Shown: positions 23,101 to 36,682 of the stretch, in pieces | Layout: the number at the start of each line of letters is the position of its first letter | Numbering within the stretch: position 1 is the first letter of the stretch | Source of the DNA: Pohlia nutans | Lineage: Eukaryota; Streptophyta; Bryopsida; Bryales; Mniaceae | NCBI GenBank assembly: GCA_022496805.1 | Contig: CM040094.1 | Span: forward strand, 15,523,501 to 15,587,500 | Length of the DNA: 64,000 nucleotides | Direction of reading: 5' to 3' | Translations under genes and position numbers: made by a program | Notes under the pieces: generated by a model | The model's database searches: none | Told to the model about the DNA's origin: nothing | The model's input: only the letters and a program-made list of their open reading frames with translations

Positions 23101-25326
23101 GAAGCAGGACTTGAGTCGGATTTGCGTGTGAGCAATGCGCTTGTTCACATGTATGCAAAGTGTGGCAGTATTGACGATGCACGACGAGTTTTTGACAGAA
23201 TGAAGGAACACAATGTAATCACATGGAACGTGATGATTGGCGCATATGCTGAAAGTGGTGGTAATGTGGAAGCATATAAGCTCTTTCTCCGTATGAAACG
23301 CGAAGGCTTCAAACCAGATGCAATCACGTATATAAACATACTGAATGCAAGTGCAGGGGCTTTGGAGTGGGTGAAGAAGGTCCACAGGCATGCCCGCGAG
23401 GCAGGATTCGAGTCGGATATGCGTGTGAGCAGTGCCCTTGTTCACATGTATGCAAAGAGTGGCAGTATTGATGATGCCCGACTGGTATTTGACAGAGTGA
23501 AGGAACGGGACGTAATCACATGGAACGTGATGATCGGCGCGTACGCTGAAAGTGGCCGTGGTGTGGAAGCATATGGTGTTCTTCTACAAATGCAACAGGA
23601 AGGTTTTAAACCAAATGCAATCACTTACACAACCATACTGAATGGATGTGCAAGCGCAGGAGCTTTGGAGTGGGTGAAGGAGGTCCACATGTATGCACGC
23701 GAAGCAGGATTCGAGTCGGATTTGCGTTTGAGCAGCGCGCTCGTTCACATGTATGCAAAGTGTGGCAGTATTGACGATGCCCGACTGGTATTTGACAATA
23801 TGAAGGAGCGCGACGTAATCACATGGACTGTCATGATTGGTGGACTTGCACAACACGGGCGTGGACATGAAGCCTATGACCTTCTTCTCCAAATGCAACA
23901 GGAAGGCTTCAAACCAGACCCAATTACTTATACGAGCATATTGACTGCGTCGGGGGCTTCGGAGTGGGTGAGGGACATTCACAGGCGCGCCTTTGATGCA
24001 GGATTTGAGTCAGATTTACGTTTGGGAAATGCACTGGTTCACGTGTACGCAAAGAGTGGCAGTTTTGACGACGCGCGGCGAGTTTTTGACAAAATGCAGA
24101 AACGTGATGTTATCACATGGAATGTGATGATTGGTGGACTTGCACAACACGGGCGTTCGCACGAAGCATATGAGCTTCTTCTCCAAATGACAAGAGAGGG
24201 CTTCGAACCAAACGCAATCACTTATACGAACATACTGATTGCATCAGGGGGTTTGGAGTGGGTGAAGGAGGTCCACTTGCACGTCCGTGAAGCCGGATTC
24301 GAGTCGGATTTGCGCGTGAGCAGCGCGCTTGTTCACGCGTATGCAAAGAGTGGCAGTGTTGATGATGCGCGAAAACTTTTTGACACCTTAGAGGAACGTG
24401 ACGTAATCACATGGACTGCGATGATCGGTGGACTCGCAGAGCACGGGCATGGACACGAAGCTCTGGAGGTCTTTAGGAAAATGAATGCAGACGGTGTGAA
24501 GCCCAATGAGTACTCATTTGTGGCAGTCTTGTCAGCCTGTAGTCATGCAGGCCTTGTTGACGAAGGGCGTCGACTCTTTCTGGCTATGACTCAAGATTAT
24601 GGTATTGAACCTACTGTGGTGCATTGTAACTGCATGGTGGATATTCTTGGGCGAGCGGGTCACTTGGAGGAAGCAAAGCTCTTCATTGACAACATGTCAG
24701 TTGAGCCAGATGGAGCAACCTGGGGATCTTTGCTTGGTGCTTGTAGAATTTATTGCAATGTGGAATTGGGTGAACTTGCTGCAAAAGAGCTCATCGCGTT
24801 GGAACCCGACGACGCCTCTGCATATGTGCTGCTCTCTAATATCTATGCAGCAGCTGGCAAGTGGGAGGAGATGTCATTAGTGCGGGCTATGATGCAGGAA
24901 AGAACTGTAAGCAAGGAACCGGGACGAAGCTGGATTGAAGTTGATGACAAGATCCATGCCTTTGTTGTAGGGGATACGTCGCACCCGGAATCGAAGGAGA
25001 TATATGCTGAGTTGAAGAAAGTGATTGAAGAAATTAAGGCTGAAGGCTACATTCCCGACACCAGGCTTGTGTTGCAGAATATTGATGAGAAGGAGAAAGA
25101 AGTAGCTCTTTGCTCTCACAGTGAGAAGTTGGCTATTGCTTATGGACTTATGCGCACGCCGGGTGAAAAAACAATTCGTGTATACAAGAACCTTCGGGTG
25201 TGTTCAGATTGCCATACGGCAACCAAGTTCATCTCTAAGGTGACTGGACGAGAGATTGTCACAAGGGATGCAAATCGCTTTCACCACTTCAGAGATGGCG
25301 TGTGTTCTTGTGGTGATTACTGGTGA
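20138..25326 (+). CDS. PLS-class PPR protein with DYW domain and an N-terminal OSB-like PDF motif
   Basis: Proposed exons: 20138-20187, 20698-20864, 21476-21555, 21760-21935, 22242-25326; all GT/AG, phases agree, about 1185 residues. The last four are well supported; the first is tentative. Exon 2 is Ser/Arg-rich like an organelle transit peptide. Exons 3-4 encode LWEEYFADPSQWWDNR then NPKSPDFKHKVTKKALWLD, matching the PDF motif of plant organellar ssDNA-binding proteins (OSB/PTAC9). Exon 5 holds a long PLS PPR array (about 185-960) of nearly repeated triplets, then E/E+ motifs and a complete DYW deaminase domain: HSEKLA (HxE zinc ligand and catalytic Glu), CSDCH, and terminal CSCGDYW. DYW-PPR proteins perform C-to-U RNA editing in plastids or mitochondria. 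An in-frame GTG at 22276 is not the start, since TAA at 22234 and an acceptor at 22241 precede it. It lies convergent to the kinase. Confidence 0.8.
20997..21229 (+). mobile_element. TTAA-type MITE, family C, in an intron of the DYW-PPR gene
   Basis: Starts TTCAACCCTAAACGTCCCATGG (TTAA changed to TTCA) and ends ACGTATAGGGGGTTAA. About 233 bp, aligned along its length with 46718-46930 and, inverted, with 3002-3236. Confidence 0.8.
22830..24480 (+). repeat. Recently amplified PLS triplets inside the PPR array
   Basis: Coding repeats with a period of about 290-300 nt, seen about six times. Each contains a TCGGAT-TTGCG-GTGAGC block, TTCACATGTATGCAAAG, GGCAGTATTGACGATGC and GACGTAATCACATGGAA. Neighbouring copies differ by few bases. 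Each unit covers one P, L and S motif set. Confidence 0.85.
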
Positions 25327-25695
25327 ATGATCCCACTTTCTTTTTGTTGTTAGATTTTTCCAGTGTACAACTAAGTTTGCTATTCTCTCAAACTTTATCC
25401 GGCACTAGTGGTAGGATCTACGGGAGAGGCATGAAGTCATAGAAATAAAATTTCAATAGGGTTCTTGCACATTTCATGTGGGGTTTGTTATTTTTCTCAT
25501 TTGTTGTTTTGAATGTGGTATGTACAGTACAGTTGGGTGGGCTGATTGTTTTAGAGCATTCTAAAACCATGTCCTAAGTCCGATGCAACTCAGTATAATA
25601 AGAATAATAAATATGCACCCATGCTTCATGTATAAATGTGAAAAACTGAAGCCTTTCAGTTGAGCTTTTGGTTTCAGTTCGGACTTTGGAATGGC
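25327..25695. other. Convergent 3' region between DYW-PPR and kinase
   Basis: About 370 bp between the stops of two genes that face each other. AT-rich, no gene seen. Presumably both 3'UTRs. Confidence 0.6.
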
Positions 25696-27644
25696 TCATG
25701 AGACTCCTTTGTTGGCCCAAACCAAGAATGCAATACGAACTATCACAGCACTGAATATGCCTTTCCACCTCCAGACTTTCCAGAGGATGTAGTAAAATGG
25801 AGCGAACGCATAACCTTCTCTCAATGCTAAATAGCTTACAAACACCCCATGAAAACCAAATATTGAATATCTTGTATACCCGAACAGAAAATTGCTGACT
25901 GCTGAGATCTTATATGCCAGATACAACAAAATGGTTTCAAACACTCGAGTGTACACTGCCTCCAAAATATCATAAAAAGGGTAAAATATAGCCATGCAGT
26001 ACCATTTCAAAGGAAATCTGTCCGTCACTTCTCCATAACTTGTTCTCTGCAGCTCGTACAACCGAGCACCAATGTCTGCAACCACTGAAGCTGTTGTTCT
26101 TCTGCTCACTCCTGCATCCACGAGGCTCTTGACAAAAGCTCTCGCGATTGCAAACTTGTCGAGGTATGCGACCTCGGATTCTGACAATTCGCTCTCCGCT
26201 TCACCTATTAATATGCTGGTCATAATTGGACATAGCAAGTACATTCTGTGCGCAAATAACAAGTTAGATATGAGTGAAACAGTGCCTTCATCATCACAGT
26301 TAGATTCCATGAGTAAAACATGATAGTGTATCATTTCTACTCCCCTTGCAATCCCGCCATTAACCATGTACAGTTGTTGCAGGTGTTTCGTCAGCGTGAC
26401 CAGCCTCCTCCGTTCCACGTATTCCACGAACGGCAGCGACGGGTGTCGAAGGTGCGAATCCCAACCAAACTTGGACTCGAATTCTTCGCATGTGGAGATG
26501 AACTCGGCGATCACCCGTTCAAGCTTTGCAATAGCCGGGATGATATCAAGTCCTGCAGTGTGAAGCTTTCTCTGGAGTTAACAGAGTTCGCTTCAGTTCC
26601 ACTACGCATGCTTCCGGTGACGGATCCATCCACTTACTACTTGCCTCACCTTGATTTGCCGTCATCTCTAGCAGCGATACGGTGTTACGCGCCAAGATGT
26701 TACTCTCTTGCAGGAGCGCTATGATTTCAGCGAAGCTGGGTCGAGAATCTGGATCCTGGTGCCAACAAGTGCGAATGAGGTTCTTCAGAGGCTCAGGAAC
26801 ATGATCCGGGAGCTCGGGTCTTCCGCCGGACAAAACCAAGTTGTAGTCGGACCATGGGTGGCCATCAAATGGAGTCTTCCCGGTGAGAATCTCGTAGCAT
26901 GTCATGCCGAAGCCGTAGATGTCGGCTGCCTGCAACTGCTTGCCCGAAAGTGGAGCCCTGTCCTCGGGAAACACGTCTAAGGTTTGCAAAGATTTCAGGG
27001 GCTCTCCAAAACCCTGTTCCCACCACACCGTCTGAATTTTCAAAGTCAGCAATCACAACATATGATGGGTATGGTAAGTTCGGGTGGGCCTGCACGAGGA
27101 TGTTGGCCGCTTTGATGTCGCGGTGGTAGATCCCGTACTCGTGTAGAGCTTTGAAGCTCACGGCAAGTCTTGTGATGATACTCACTGCAACTTCTTCTGA
27201 GAATGGTGCACGATCTTCATTGTGACGGTGAGAGTCGATGAAAGTACGCAAGTCACTGGAATATCGTGGCATGAGCATGCACAGAGACTCATCGCAGTCA
27301 AAGAAGACGCCGAAAGGTTTGCAGATGTGCACCACGTTGAGGGACCAGAGCCTGTCAGGGAAATGGCCTTGTGAGATGCCTTTCAGTGGCTTGAATTTCT
27401 TCACAACCACGGACTCAGGCTCTGAGAAGAAATCCGATTCATAACTTGCTTCGTAGATGGTTCCCTGACCTCCTTCTGCAATTTTACGACCCAAGATAAT
27501 TGCAGAGCGGTCTAGAATGGGCAGACCCTCTTGCATAACTCTGTCGCGCACTTCACTGAGACGCTCATGGCGGTTCGATGCACGGACCTCCGTCCAACCA
27601 ATCGAATCCTCCGTCCAAAGACTTGACTCTTCAGTTGAAGACAT
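25696..27644 (-). pseudogene. Ser/Thr-type protein kinase with C-terminal hydrophobic region, interrupted by two frameshifts
   Basis: One exon on the minus strand from ATG 27644. The kinase domain is clear: glycine loop IAEGGQGTIYEA (about 55-66), Lys in VVVKKFK (about 80-86), HRDIKAANIL (174-183), IADFEN in place of DFG (about 198-203), then GTGFWRAPEI, ADIYGFGMTCYEILTGKTPF, and CWHQDPDSRPSFAEI. After GFWRAPEI the frame jumps by one base near 26988-26990; after LLTPEK it jumps again near 26556. Removing one base at each place restores continuity. The C-terminal 300 residues have several hydrophobic stretches (FYPFYDILEA, ILLYLAYKI, YSIFGFHGVFVSYLAL) and may contact membrane. I cannot place the C-terminal region in a named family. 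The three segments are otherwise intact, so this is a young pseudogene or an assembly error. The DFG Gly is replaced by Glu, while the metal-binding Asp remains. Confidence 0.75.
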
Positions 27645-28201
27645 GGTGCCGGTTCCAACTCAATGTGGGAGATCGACTCTACAAATTGCAACGAAAAATT
27701 GATAGGATGAGCGGCTGGTTCACAAGTGTACATTTTCAGAGTATTGTCGGATATCGATGTCCTATGTGGAAATTCACTCTTATTTTATAGGCACCACCGC
27801 AATGGGATTACAGTACTCAAATGAGATGAAACAATAAGAAGAGCCCGCGAGTCACAGTTACTCCCAAAACAGTTCATTCTATGAATTTTAGGGTTTCGGA
27901 GTCAACGCCTATCCTGAAATTTGATGAACTGAAGTGAGGGAGTAACTGTGATCGACTCCCTGTGTGTTGGTTTTGTGGTGTTGTTTCTACAGTGGGGTTT
28001 CTTTCTACAGTAGCCAGGATTTGCACTAGTGTGGTGATACAACGAAAAGATTCGAGAGCTAAATGATGATGACTGCCTCACAAGTTAAGGAATATACGCT
28101 TTAGAACAATCGGATGCTATCATCTCACAGCAATACACATATATCCAGAGGATAAACGTTTGAATTCTTCCAGGCAACAATTCTTTCAAAGTCTTTAATT
28201 A
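27645..28201. other. Upstream region of the kinase
   Basis: About 560 bp without a gene. No strong promoter motif recognised. Confidence 0.4.
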
Positions 28202-28617
28202 AGGTGGTTACCCCATTCCCAACTGGCTCCTTTTACCAACAGCTAGGGGCATTATCCACAATCAAAGCTTCGACGGTGTTGGTTGTAGCTTGAGTTACAG
28301 TTGGTAATGGGTTCTCTCTTGTTGGTTTTAGTATGTGTAAGTGTGGTTATGGATTTGTTGTTGTTGGTTCAAGCATCTTTAGTGTGTGCAATACAAATTT
28401 TTTTAGACAGAAAGAGGTGTACCTATATGACGTGAATGAGATGCGTCATACTTCAACTTTGAAAATTTGTAACTAATTCATTCTTCATCCAAAAATTATG
28501 TTTCAACTTGTGCTGAAATCTGATTCTTCTTGTCTATCTCTAAAAATTAATACCACTAAATAATTTCAATGCCTCATATCCGTATTTCTTATTCAGTTGG
28601 GAATGGGGTAACCACCT
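28202..28617. mobile_element. TA-flanked inverted-repeat element, family G
   Basis: Left end AGGTGGTTACCCCATTCCCA, right end TGGGAATGGGGTAACCACCT, flanked by TA at 28200-28201 and 28618-28619. About 416 bp, non-coding. Ends AGG...CCT as in families H and J. Confidence 0.8.
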
Positions 28618-28702
28618 TAGTGCCTAGAGCTGTGTGGAGCGGGATGGGTGTTTTCCGGGAGTTTTTTTTTTGGGCTTCCTCAGCGTCAACTGGATGCACC
28701 AC

Positions 28703-28810
28703 ACACAAAATTGAACCGTATGGTTCTTGAGACCAATCGACAAAAAAACAGAGACCACGCACAAAATTGAACCGTACGGTTCTTGAGACCATTCGACAAG
28801 AAAACAGAGG
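28703..28810 (+). repeat. Tandem duplication, unit about 57 bp
   Basis: Two copies of CACAAAATTGAACCGTAYGG...TTCTTGAGACCA.TCGACAA, separated by a period of about 57 bp. No coding meaning seen. Confidence 0.7.
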
Positions 28811-29048
28811 GAGTTTTTTTATAAAGATCCAACAGCTATGTTTGGAAAATATAACCACAGATGGGACCGTATATTGACCAACTACATGCCACTCTTCTAA
28901 AGCCGCTATTCGATTCAAACGTGTCATCATTCTAACCAATTTGGTCCCATATTCTGGACTTTTACTTTACAATTCTAAGTTGCAAATTACTTCCATCAGT
29001 ACTCAAAACTTAATGCACACGGAAGATTAATCGAGAAAAGAAACTTCC

Positions 29049-29859
29049 TTAACCCTTTAGTGCCTAGCAAGCGAGATTATGGTCACTGCAACGTCGGAAA
29101 TGCAAACAACAGAGAATCCGTGAAGAATTGGAACTTCAGTTCTGAAGTTTAGATTTGCACACATACATTACGCACCTTCCAGAAAAAGAAATTTTCAATT
29201 TGGAATTGTACAACTATCAAAATACCTATCAACAGAATGCAAAAATACTGCAAATACTTGAAAATACAGTAAATACTTACAAATACAACATATGTATTGT
29301 GTAGTATTTCTTGTGTTTGGAAGTTTGTTATCTTGTTTTATTTTTTTGGATTGTGTTCTCTTCTTCATCTTCCATTAGTGTGTGTAATCCGATCTTGACT
29401 AATGTACCCACTCCTGTCAATTTTCAACGTATAAAATTTTGTCCTAAACCGTACATGGACAAGTCACTTTCACTTATAAATCTCACAATAATTATGTGTG
29501 AGTCTATTTTTGATATGAAAGATTGCAACGGAGAGGTGTTGACATAGGGCATAGCTGAACGTCTTTGCTTTTATTTTTGAAAATTTACCTCAAATTCTAT
29601 TTAACTTTGAAGTCACACACCCCCCAAAATCTCGTTTTTGAGCGTGCATTATACAGTTCAAATACATACTATAATCTTCCGATCCCACCATCGGATGATT
29701 CTCAAATTTTAATAAAATGTGTGCTCTCGAGTTGAGAATAGAATTGTACGGTTACTTTCTAATTTAACCCATTCTATTTTTGGTAGTCTCAACCACAGTG
29801 GAAAAACCCACTGAAATCTAGAGCTGTCTGCTACAGTACCCTAGGCACTAAAGGGTTAA
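29049..29859. mobile_element. TTAA-type element, family D
   Basis: Left end TTAACCCTTTAGTGCCTAG, right end CTAGGCACTAAAGGGTTAA, 811 bp including a TTAA on each side (29049-29052, 29856-29859). No transposase frame. Its right TTAA is at the same time the left TTAA of the family E copy that follows. Confidence 0.85.
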
Positions 29860-30396
29860 CCCTTTGACGCGCCAGCGTCCATATTGTGGAAGCTGGATGA
29901 TTTCTGACGCGTCCCTTCACCCCATGCGGTGATGTTTTTCATTCATCCAAAATTTTCTCAATTCATGTGCTAGTTGACTACCACTTGTACGGTTCGGATC
30001 TTCAAAATAAAATAATGTGAATTTTTGAAAAACAACAAAAGTGGTTTATGTCAAGTTTCATTCTTAGTTCAAAAAGTGAAACCTTAAACATGATTTTCCA
30101 TAATAAATAGAATCAAATAATGAAAACCATACCATCTTGTAGTGCATGTTATTCAAATTTCGTTACAATATTTTTTGATTTTTTGTGTTGATTTTGGATT
30201 TTAAATTGAATTTCAAATGAAAACCTTGAAAAATTAATTTTAAAATATTAATAATATATATGATGAATCCAACCGTACAGATGTTATCTTCACATTCACA
30301 AGTTTGTTTTGTACATCAACTCCATTTTTATTTTTCATCACACATTTTATAACCAATCTTTGAAAACAGTGTTGAATCGGGACCTAAAAGGGTTAG
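29856..30396 (+). mobile_element. TTAA-type element, family E (forward copy)
   Basis: Begins TTAACCCTTTGACGCGCCAG and ends GTTGAATCGGGACCTAAAAGG followed by GTTAG (TTAA mutated). The same sequence returns inverted at 30625-31171. Confidence 0.82.
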
Positions 30397-30624
30397 AAGA
30401 CCACGAGATTCAAAACATTTCCCAGTCATAACACCATTGTACAATGAACCCCAGGTAATTGTAAAACCCAATAAATCAGAAAGACCAATGTCTTGGAATG
30501 GATTACTGTATCTGAGAACATACTCTTGAGAAACATGAGCTCTTTTTTTAATATAATAAAAACATTTACTACATCAGATTCATATTGAGAACTAGCACAA
30601 CTACCAAGAAAGGATTCACATAAC
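30397..30624. other. Spacer between inverted family E copies
   Basis: About 230 bp of AT-rich sequence without a gene. It would form the loop of a large hairpin. Confidence 0.6.
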
Positions 30625-31171
30625 TTAACCCTTTAACGTCCCGATTCAACACTGTTTTCAAAGATTTGTTATAAAATGGTTGATGAAAAACGGAAATGGA
30701 GTTGATGTACAAAACAAAGTTGTAAATGTCAATGTGTAGATAACATCCGTACGGTTGGATTCATCATATTTATTATTAATATTTTTAAAGTAATTTTGCA
30801 AGGTTTTCTCTTGAAATTCAATTAAAAATCCAAAATTAACACAAAAAAATTTAAAAAAATTGTAATGAAATTAGAATGACATGCACTACGAGATGGTATG
30901 GTTTCCATTATTTGATTCTACTTACTATGGAAAATCATATTTAAGGTCTTTCTTTTTGAACTAAGATTGAAACTTGACATTAATCACTTTTGTAATTTTT
31001 CAAAAATTCACATTATCTTATTTGGAAGATCCATACCGTACAAATGGTATTCAACTAGCACAAGAATGAAAAAAAAAAAAATGGATGAAAAACATCCGGT
31101 ACCTACAGAAATCGAGCTGCTGAAATTCATCCGGCGTCCAGAATCTGGACGCCGGCGCGCTAAAGGGTTAA
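30625..31171 (-). mobile_element. TTAA-type element, family E (inverted copy)
   Basis: Begins TTAACCCTTTAACGTCCCGA and ends GGACGCCGGCGCGCTAAAGG then GTTAA, with TTAA at both ends (30625-30628, 31168-31171). It is the reverse complement of the copy at 29856-30396. Confidence 0.85.
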
Positions 31172-31219
31172 GAAGGGCCACCGTTAAGAATGAAAGTGGA
31201 AAATAAGATAGAAAAGAAG

Positions 31220-32179
31220 ATACCGTACCTTCCAAGCAGCTTCGTCATGCTTCAGACGAATATTTAATATTTTCAAAAAGTCATGTTTGTTTGCCATTTT
31301 TATAGATTTATTAAATTTTCTTTTTTGAAAAAACATGATATTGTACTTTCGTCAGTCATCCAAATGGGCCTTACAAGTGGGTACCATTACATGGGTCTCT
31401 TCACTTGCTTGTTCCAAGTGATAGAATGTTGTGAAGTCTTGTGCTTTATACAAAATTAAGGACACTAGTGCCAACAATGAATGTGGGATATGTAGAACTC
31501 TCACTTCTTGTTCTCTTAATCACCGGTTAAAATGCTTTACAAACATGTGAATAACTTTAGCAAGAATACTTCAAATCACAAAACTCTTTTTGGAAGTGAA
31601 AGATTACTTGAAAATGCAACTATTTGTAGTTGAACAATTCTCAAAATAAGATAGTCTACTATGCACAATTGAGCCTCGAAAGTCTGATCACAACACATGT
31701 TCTTCTCATTCAACTCATGCATGTTCTTCACAACCTTACTGGATTTTGTCCATATATCATGCATAAAAACTTCAAATCACAAAATTCTTTTTGGAGGTGA
31801 TAGATGACTTGTTCTTCTAACTTTTCTTAGTTGACAACATTTCAAAATAAGATCATTTGGTATGCTCAATTGTGGATCAAAATCTACTGAAAATATGATG
31901 TGGTGAGAATTCACATGAACTTGGAAGTTCTTATCCCATATCATTTGGGAGTGACTTGGAATGAACTTGATTACAAGATCAGCTCTTGCTACCCCTACAT
32001 CTCATACCTTCCTTTCACTGTAATATTAATATATGTCAGAATGGTACTATTTCGACGTTTCGACTATTTCAAAAAAAAATTGATGTGAAATTCAACAAAA
32101 TCTACTTATAATTTCCAAAAAAATTCGTCTTGACTTTTTTGAATTAATTAAAGACGAAGCTGCTTGGAAGGTACGGTAT
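31220..32179. mobile_element. Inverted-repeat element, family F
   Basis: About 960 bp with terminal inverted repeats of about 27 bp (ATACCGTACCTTCCAAGCAG and its reverse complement CTGCTTGGAAGGTACGGTAT, each continuing through CTTCGTC). No clear target duplication and no recognisable transposase frame. Contains internal direct repeats around CTTCAAATCACAAAA.TCTTTTTGGA.GTGA (31569 and 31770). Confidence 0.75.
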
Positions 32180-32219
32180 TCAGAAACCTGAAACAAACAG
32201 CTTAGACAGTGACTTCAGA

Positions 32220-32789
32220 TTAACCCCTAAAGGACCGGGGATGTTTTTAGCCTAGCTCTTGTTTTCTTGACTAGCTCTTATAACAAGCTCAATTCCTCAT
32301 TGGTGTGGGATAATTTTGACGATCGGCATCGTTGAAATCAAAGAAGACTTACATAACTTTTGTATGAAAAAAAGATCGACAAAATCGCACAATTTTTGAG
32401 AAAATGCCACCGTTGAGAAGATTGATGGAACTTGTTTAGGGTATTTTGTACACATGCTGAAATCGGATTGATCAAAAGTGCTCCAAAAAATCTGTGAGTA
32501 GAAATCATCATTTTAAAAACGTGGAAAAATTTTCAAGTGATTTGGAGGTGCGAAGAAGAAGATATGAGGGTCTGAAGTGACGCCAAAATACCTACGTGCA
32601 ACTCAAAAAAATCACCAAAAACTGCACACTTCATGAAATTTCAATCAAGAAGTACTCACGGATTCAGCTCTTAAAAAGAACTAGGGTCTCTTTGTTGCTC
32701 ACTTTATAATTCACGGTCCAACAACTGGAAATTCCTTACCTTCTAGTTCCAGAAGCCACGTGGTGGCCTCGTGGTCCTTTAGGGGTTAA
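32220..32789. mobile_element. TTAA-type element, family B
   Basis: 570 bp, left end TTAACCCCTAAAGGACCGGG, right end GTGGTCCTTTAGGGGTTAA, TTAA on both sides. It shares the family A termini but has a different interior (GACGATCGGCATCGTTG, GAGAAAATGCCACCG). It resembles the fragments at 14773-14953 and 15823-16000 and the terminus at 49301. Confidence 0.85.
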
Positions 32790-33188
32790 GGTTGGATAAC
32801 CTATTACCACCACCTCCCCCAATCACAACCTGTAGACTTTCCTTGGGGCCACCAGAGTTGAGACTCAAAACCACCAATTTCACTATTGAGGTAGACCAAT
32901 GGCATAACAAGCATTGCGAAGAAATGGTTGGTGGTTTTGGGTATCATGATGAGTGAAAGTTAGTACCACATGATGTGGACATGAGAAAATCTAAAGGTTT
33001 GATTTGGGTAAAAGGTTACTTCCCAGTTTGGAATTTTGTATAAAATTGACAACTGCGAATTAAATGTTGCATTTTTTTGCAATCCTCATTAAAACCTATT
33101 TCGACTGCAGTCATACAATTTTTTGGAATTTAGCACTGCCAAAAATAGGCCAGATTGCTTAAGTTGGTGGTAATAGGTTATCCAACCT
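32789..33188. mobile_element. TA-flanked inverted-repeat element, family H (copy 1)
   Basis: Left end AGGTTGGATAACCTATTACC, right end GGTAATAGGTTATCCAACCT, flanked by TA (32787-32788 and 33189-33190). The left TA lies inside the TTAA of the family B element, so it inserted at that edge. Confidence 0.82.
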
Positions 33189-33370
33189 TATGTACCAGTA
33201 ATCCGATTGAAAGTGCCATGCTCCACTCTTTAAACAAACATACAGTTGTTGAATATTTTAAATTGTAAATGACAAAAACTGTTTCAAAACTGTGGCTTTA
33301 CTTTCCAGAATGTGCCACGACCACAGGGGAAGGCAGAACCCCGGCACAAATTGTATATCTAGCAGCGGTC

Positions 33371-35552
<2,182 letters not shown>

Positions 35553-35669
35553 GGTTGTTGCTGCAGGATCACTGCGAAATACAATCTCTGCAGCGGTGCT
35601 CGCGAGAGAGAAAAGGAAAGAGCTCACCGCCGCTGTGAGTCTTCACCCCCCGAGTGAACGAGGAGCAAC

Positions 35670-35678
35670 AAACCCTAA
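35670..35678. promoter_or_regulatory. Telo-box upstream of RPS2
   Basis: AAACCCTAA about 120 bp upstream of the RPS2 ATG. This is the canonical plant ribosomal protein gene element. Confidence 0.5.
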
Positions 35679-35810
35679 CCGAGCCTCCGCCTCGGGGGTC
35701 TGCCGAACCGAGTGGCTCTGTTGGCTCGGTGGAACCCTAATTACGAATTTGATGCTGACCTGGCACTGATGAGCTGGACTGCCATCAGGCATTTTTGAAA
35801 CCCCTAAATA

Positions 35811-36682
35811 AGGTTGATTGTCCTACGGTAGCGGACCACATAACCGACTGAATTTCAGATTCGAGTACCTCAGATTGCGAAACCAAAATTTTATAAATTT
35901 TCATTGCTCCGCAAAGCTTGTGCGATGACAATCCCGAAGAGAACAATTTTTTTGAGCAAGTTTGTAATTTACTATGAATTTTTAAAGTGGAAGTCGTAGA
36001 ATGACCAGTCCTCGAGCATAGAGTACGTGGTATCTGGTCAGGTGGGATTTCTAAATTCGAAGGCTCAGTGTTCTAAATATGAGCGCATCAACTCTCTGAC
36101 AAATACAAAGCATCCCAGAGAAAACAAAACATCCTAGAGAAATCCTTTACTGCGACTAAATCATTACCTTATTCCGTCCACACTGGAATAATGCACCTCC
36201 TTGGGTGCTTTTGGACATCTCACAGGGCAGATCTTGGGACCCAGCCCTGATCCGTAGGGGTCGGCTTTGAGACCCGGACGGTTATGTGGTCCGCTACCTT
36301 AAATCACCAACTTAAGTCATCTGGCCTATTTTTGGCAGTGCTAAATTTGAATAAAAAATATGACCACATTCAAAATAGGTTTTGATGAAATTTGCAACAT
36401 CTAATTCGCATTTGTAAATTTTATACAAAATTCCAAAGTGGAAAGTAACTTGTGATCCAAATCAAACCTTTAGGTTTTCCCATGTCCACATCATGTGGTA
36501 CTAACTTTCACTTATAATAATACCCAAAACCACCAACTATTTCTTCGCAATGCTTGGTGTGCTATTCGTTTACTTGAATAGTGAAATTGGTGGTTGTGGG
36601 TCTTAACTGTGGTGACCCCAAGAAAAGTCTACATGTCATAATTGGGAGAGGTGGTGGTTTTAGGACATCCTACTTTAAATAC
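35811..36682 (-). mobile_element. TA-flanked element, family H (copy 2), interrupted by element I
   Basis: Begins TA-AGGTTGATTGTCC. After the element I insertion it continues AATCACCAACTTAAGTCATCTGGCC and runs to GGTGGTGGTTTTAGGACATCC. Read in reverse it aligns with copy 1 at 32789-33188 (shared TATTTTTGGCAGTGCTAAATT and CATGTCCACATCATGTGGTA). The right border is approximate. Confidence 0.7.
35826..36299. mobile_element. Inverted-repeat element I nested in family H
   Basis: Terminal inverted repeats CGGTAGCGGACCACATAACC at the left and GGTTATGTGGTCCGCTACC at the right, about 474 bp, TA on both sides (35824-35825, 36300-36301). Removing it with one TA restores the family H sequence around TA..CACCAACTTAAG. 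Confidence 0.75.

Noticed and set aside
22927..24221. Several open frames of 60-172 residues on the minus strand
   Set aside because: Shadows of the PPR coding repeats; their similarity to each other comes from the repeats of the plus-strand gene.
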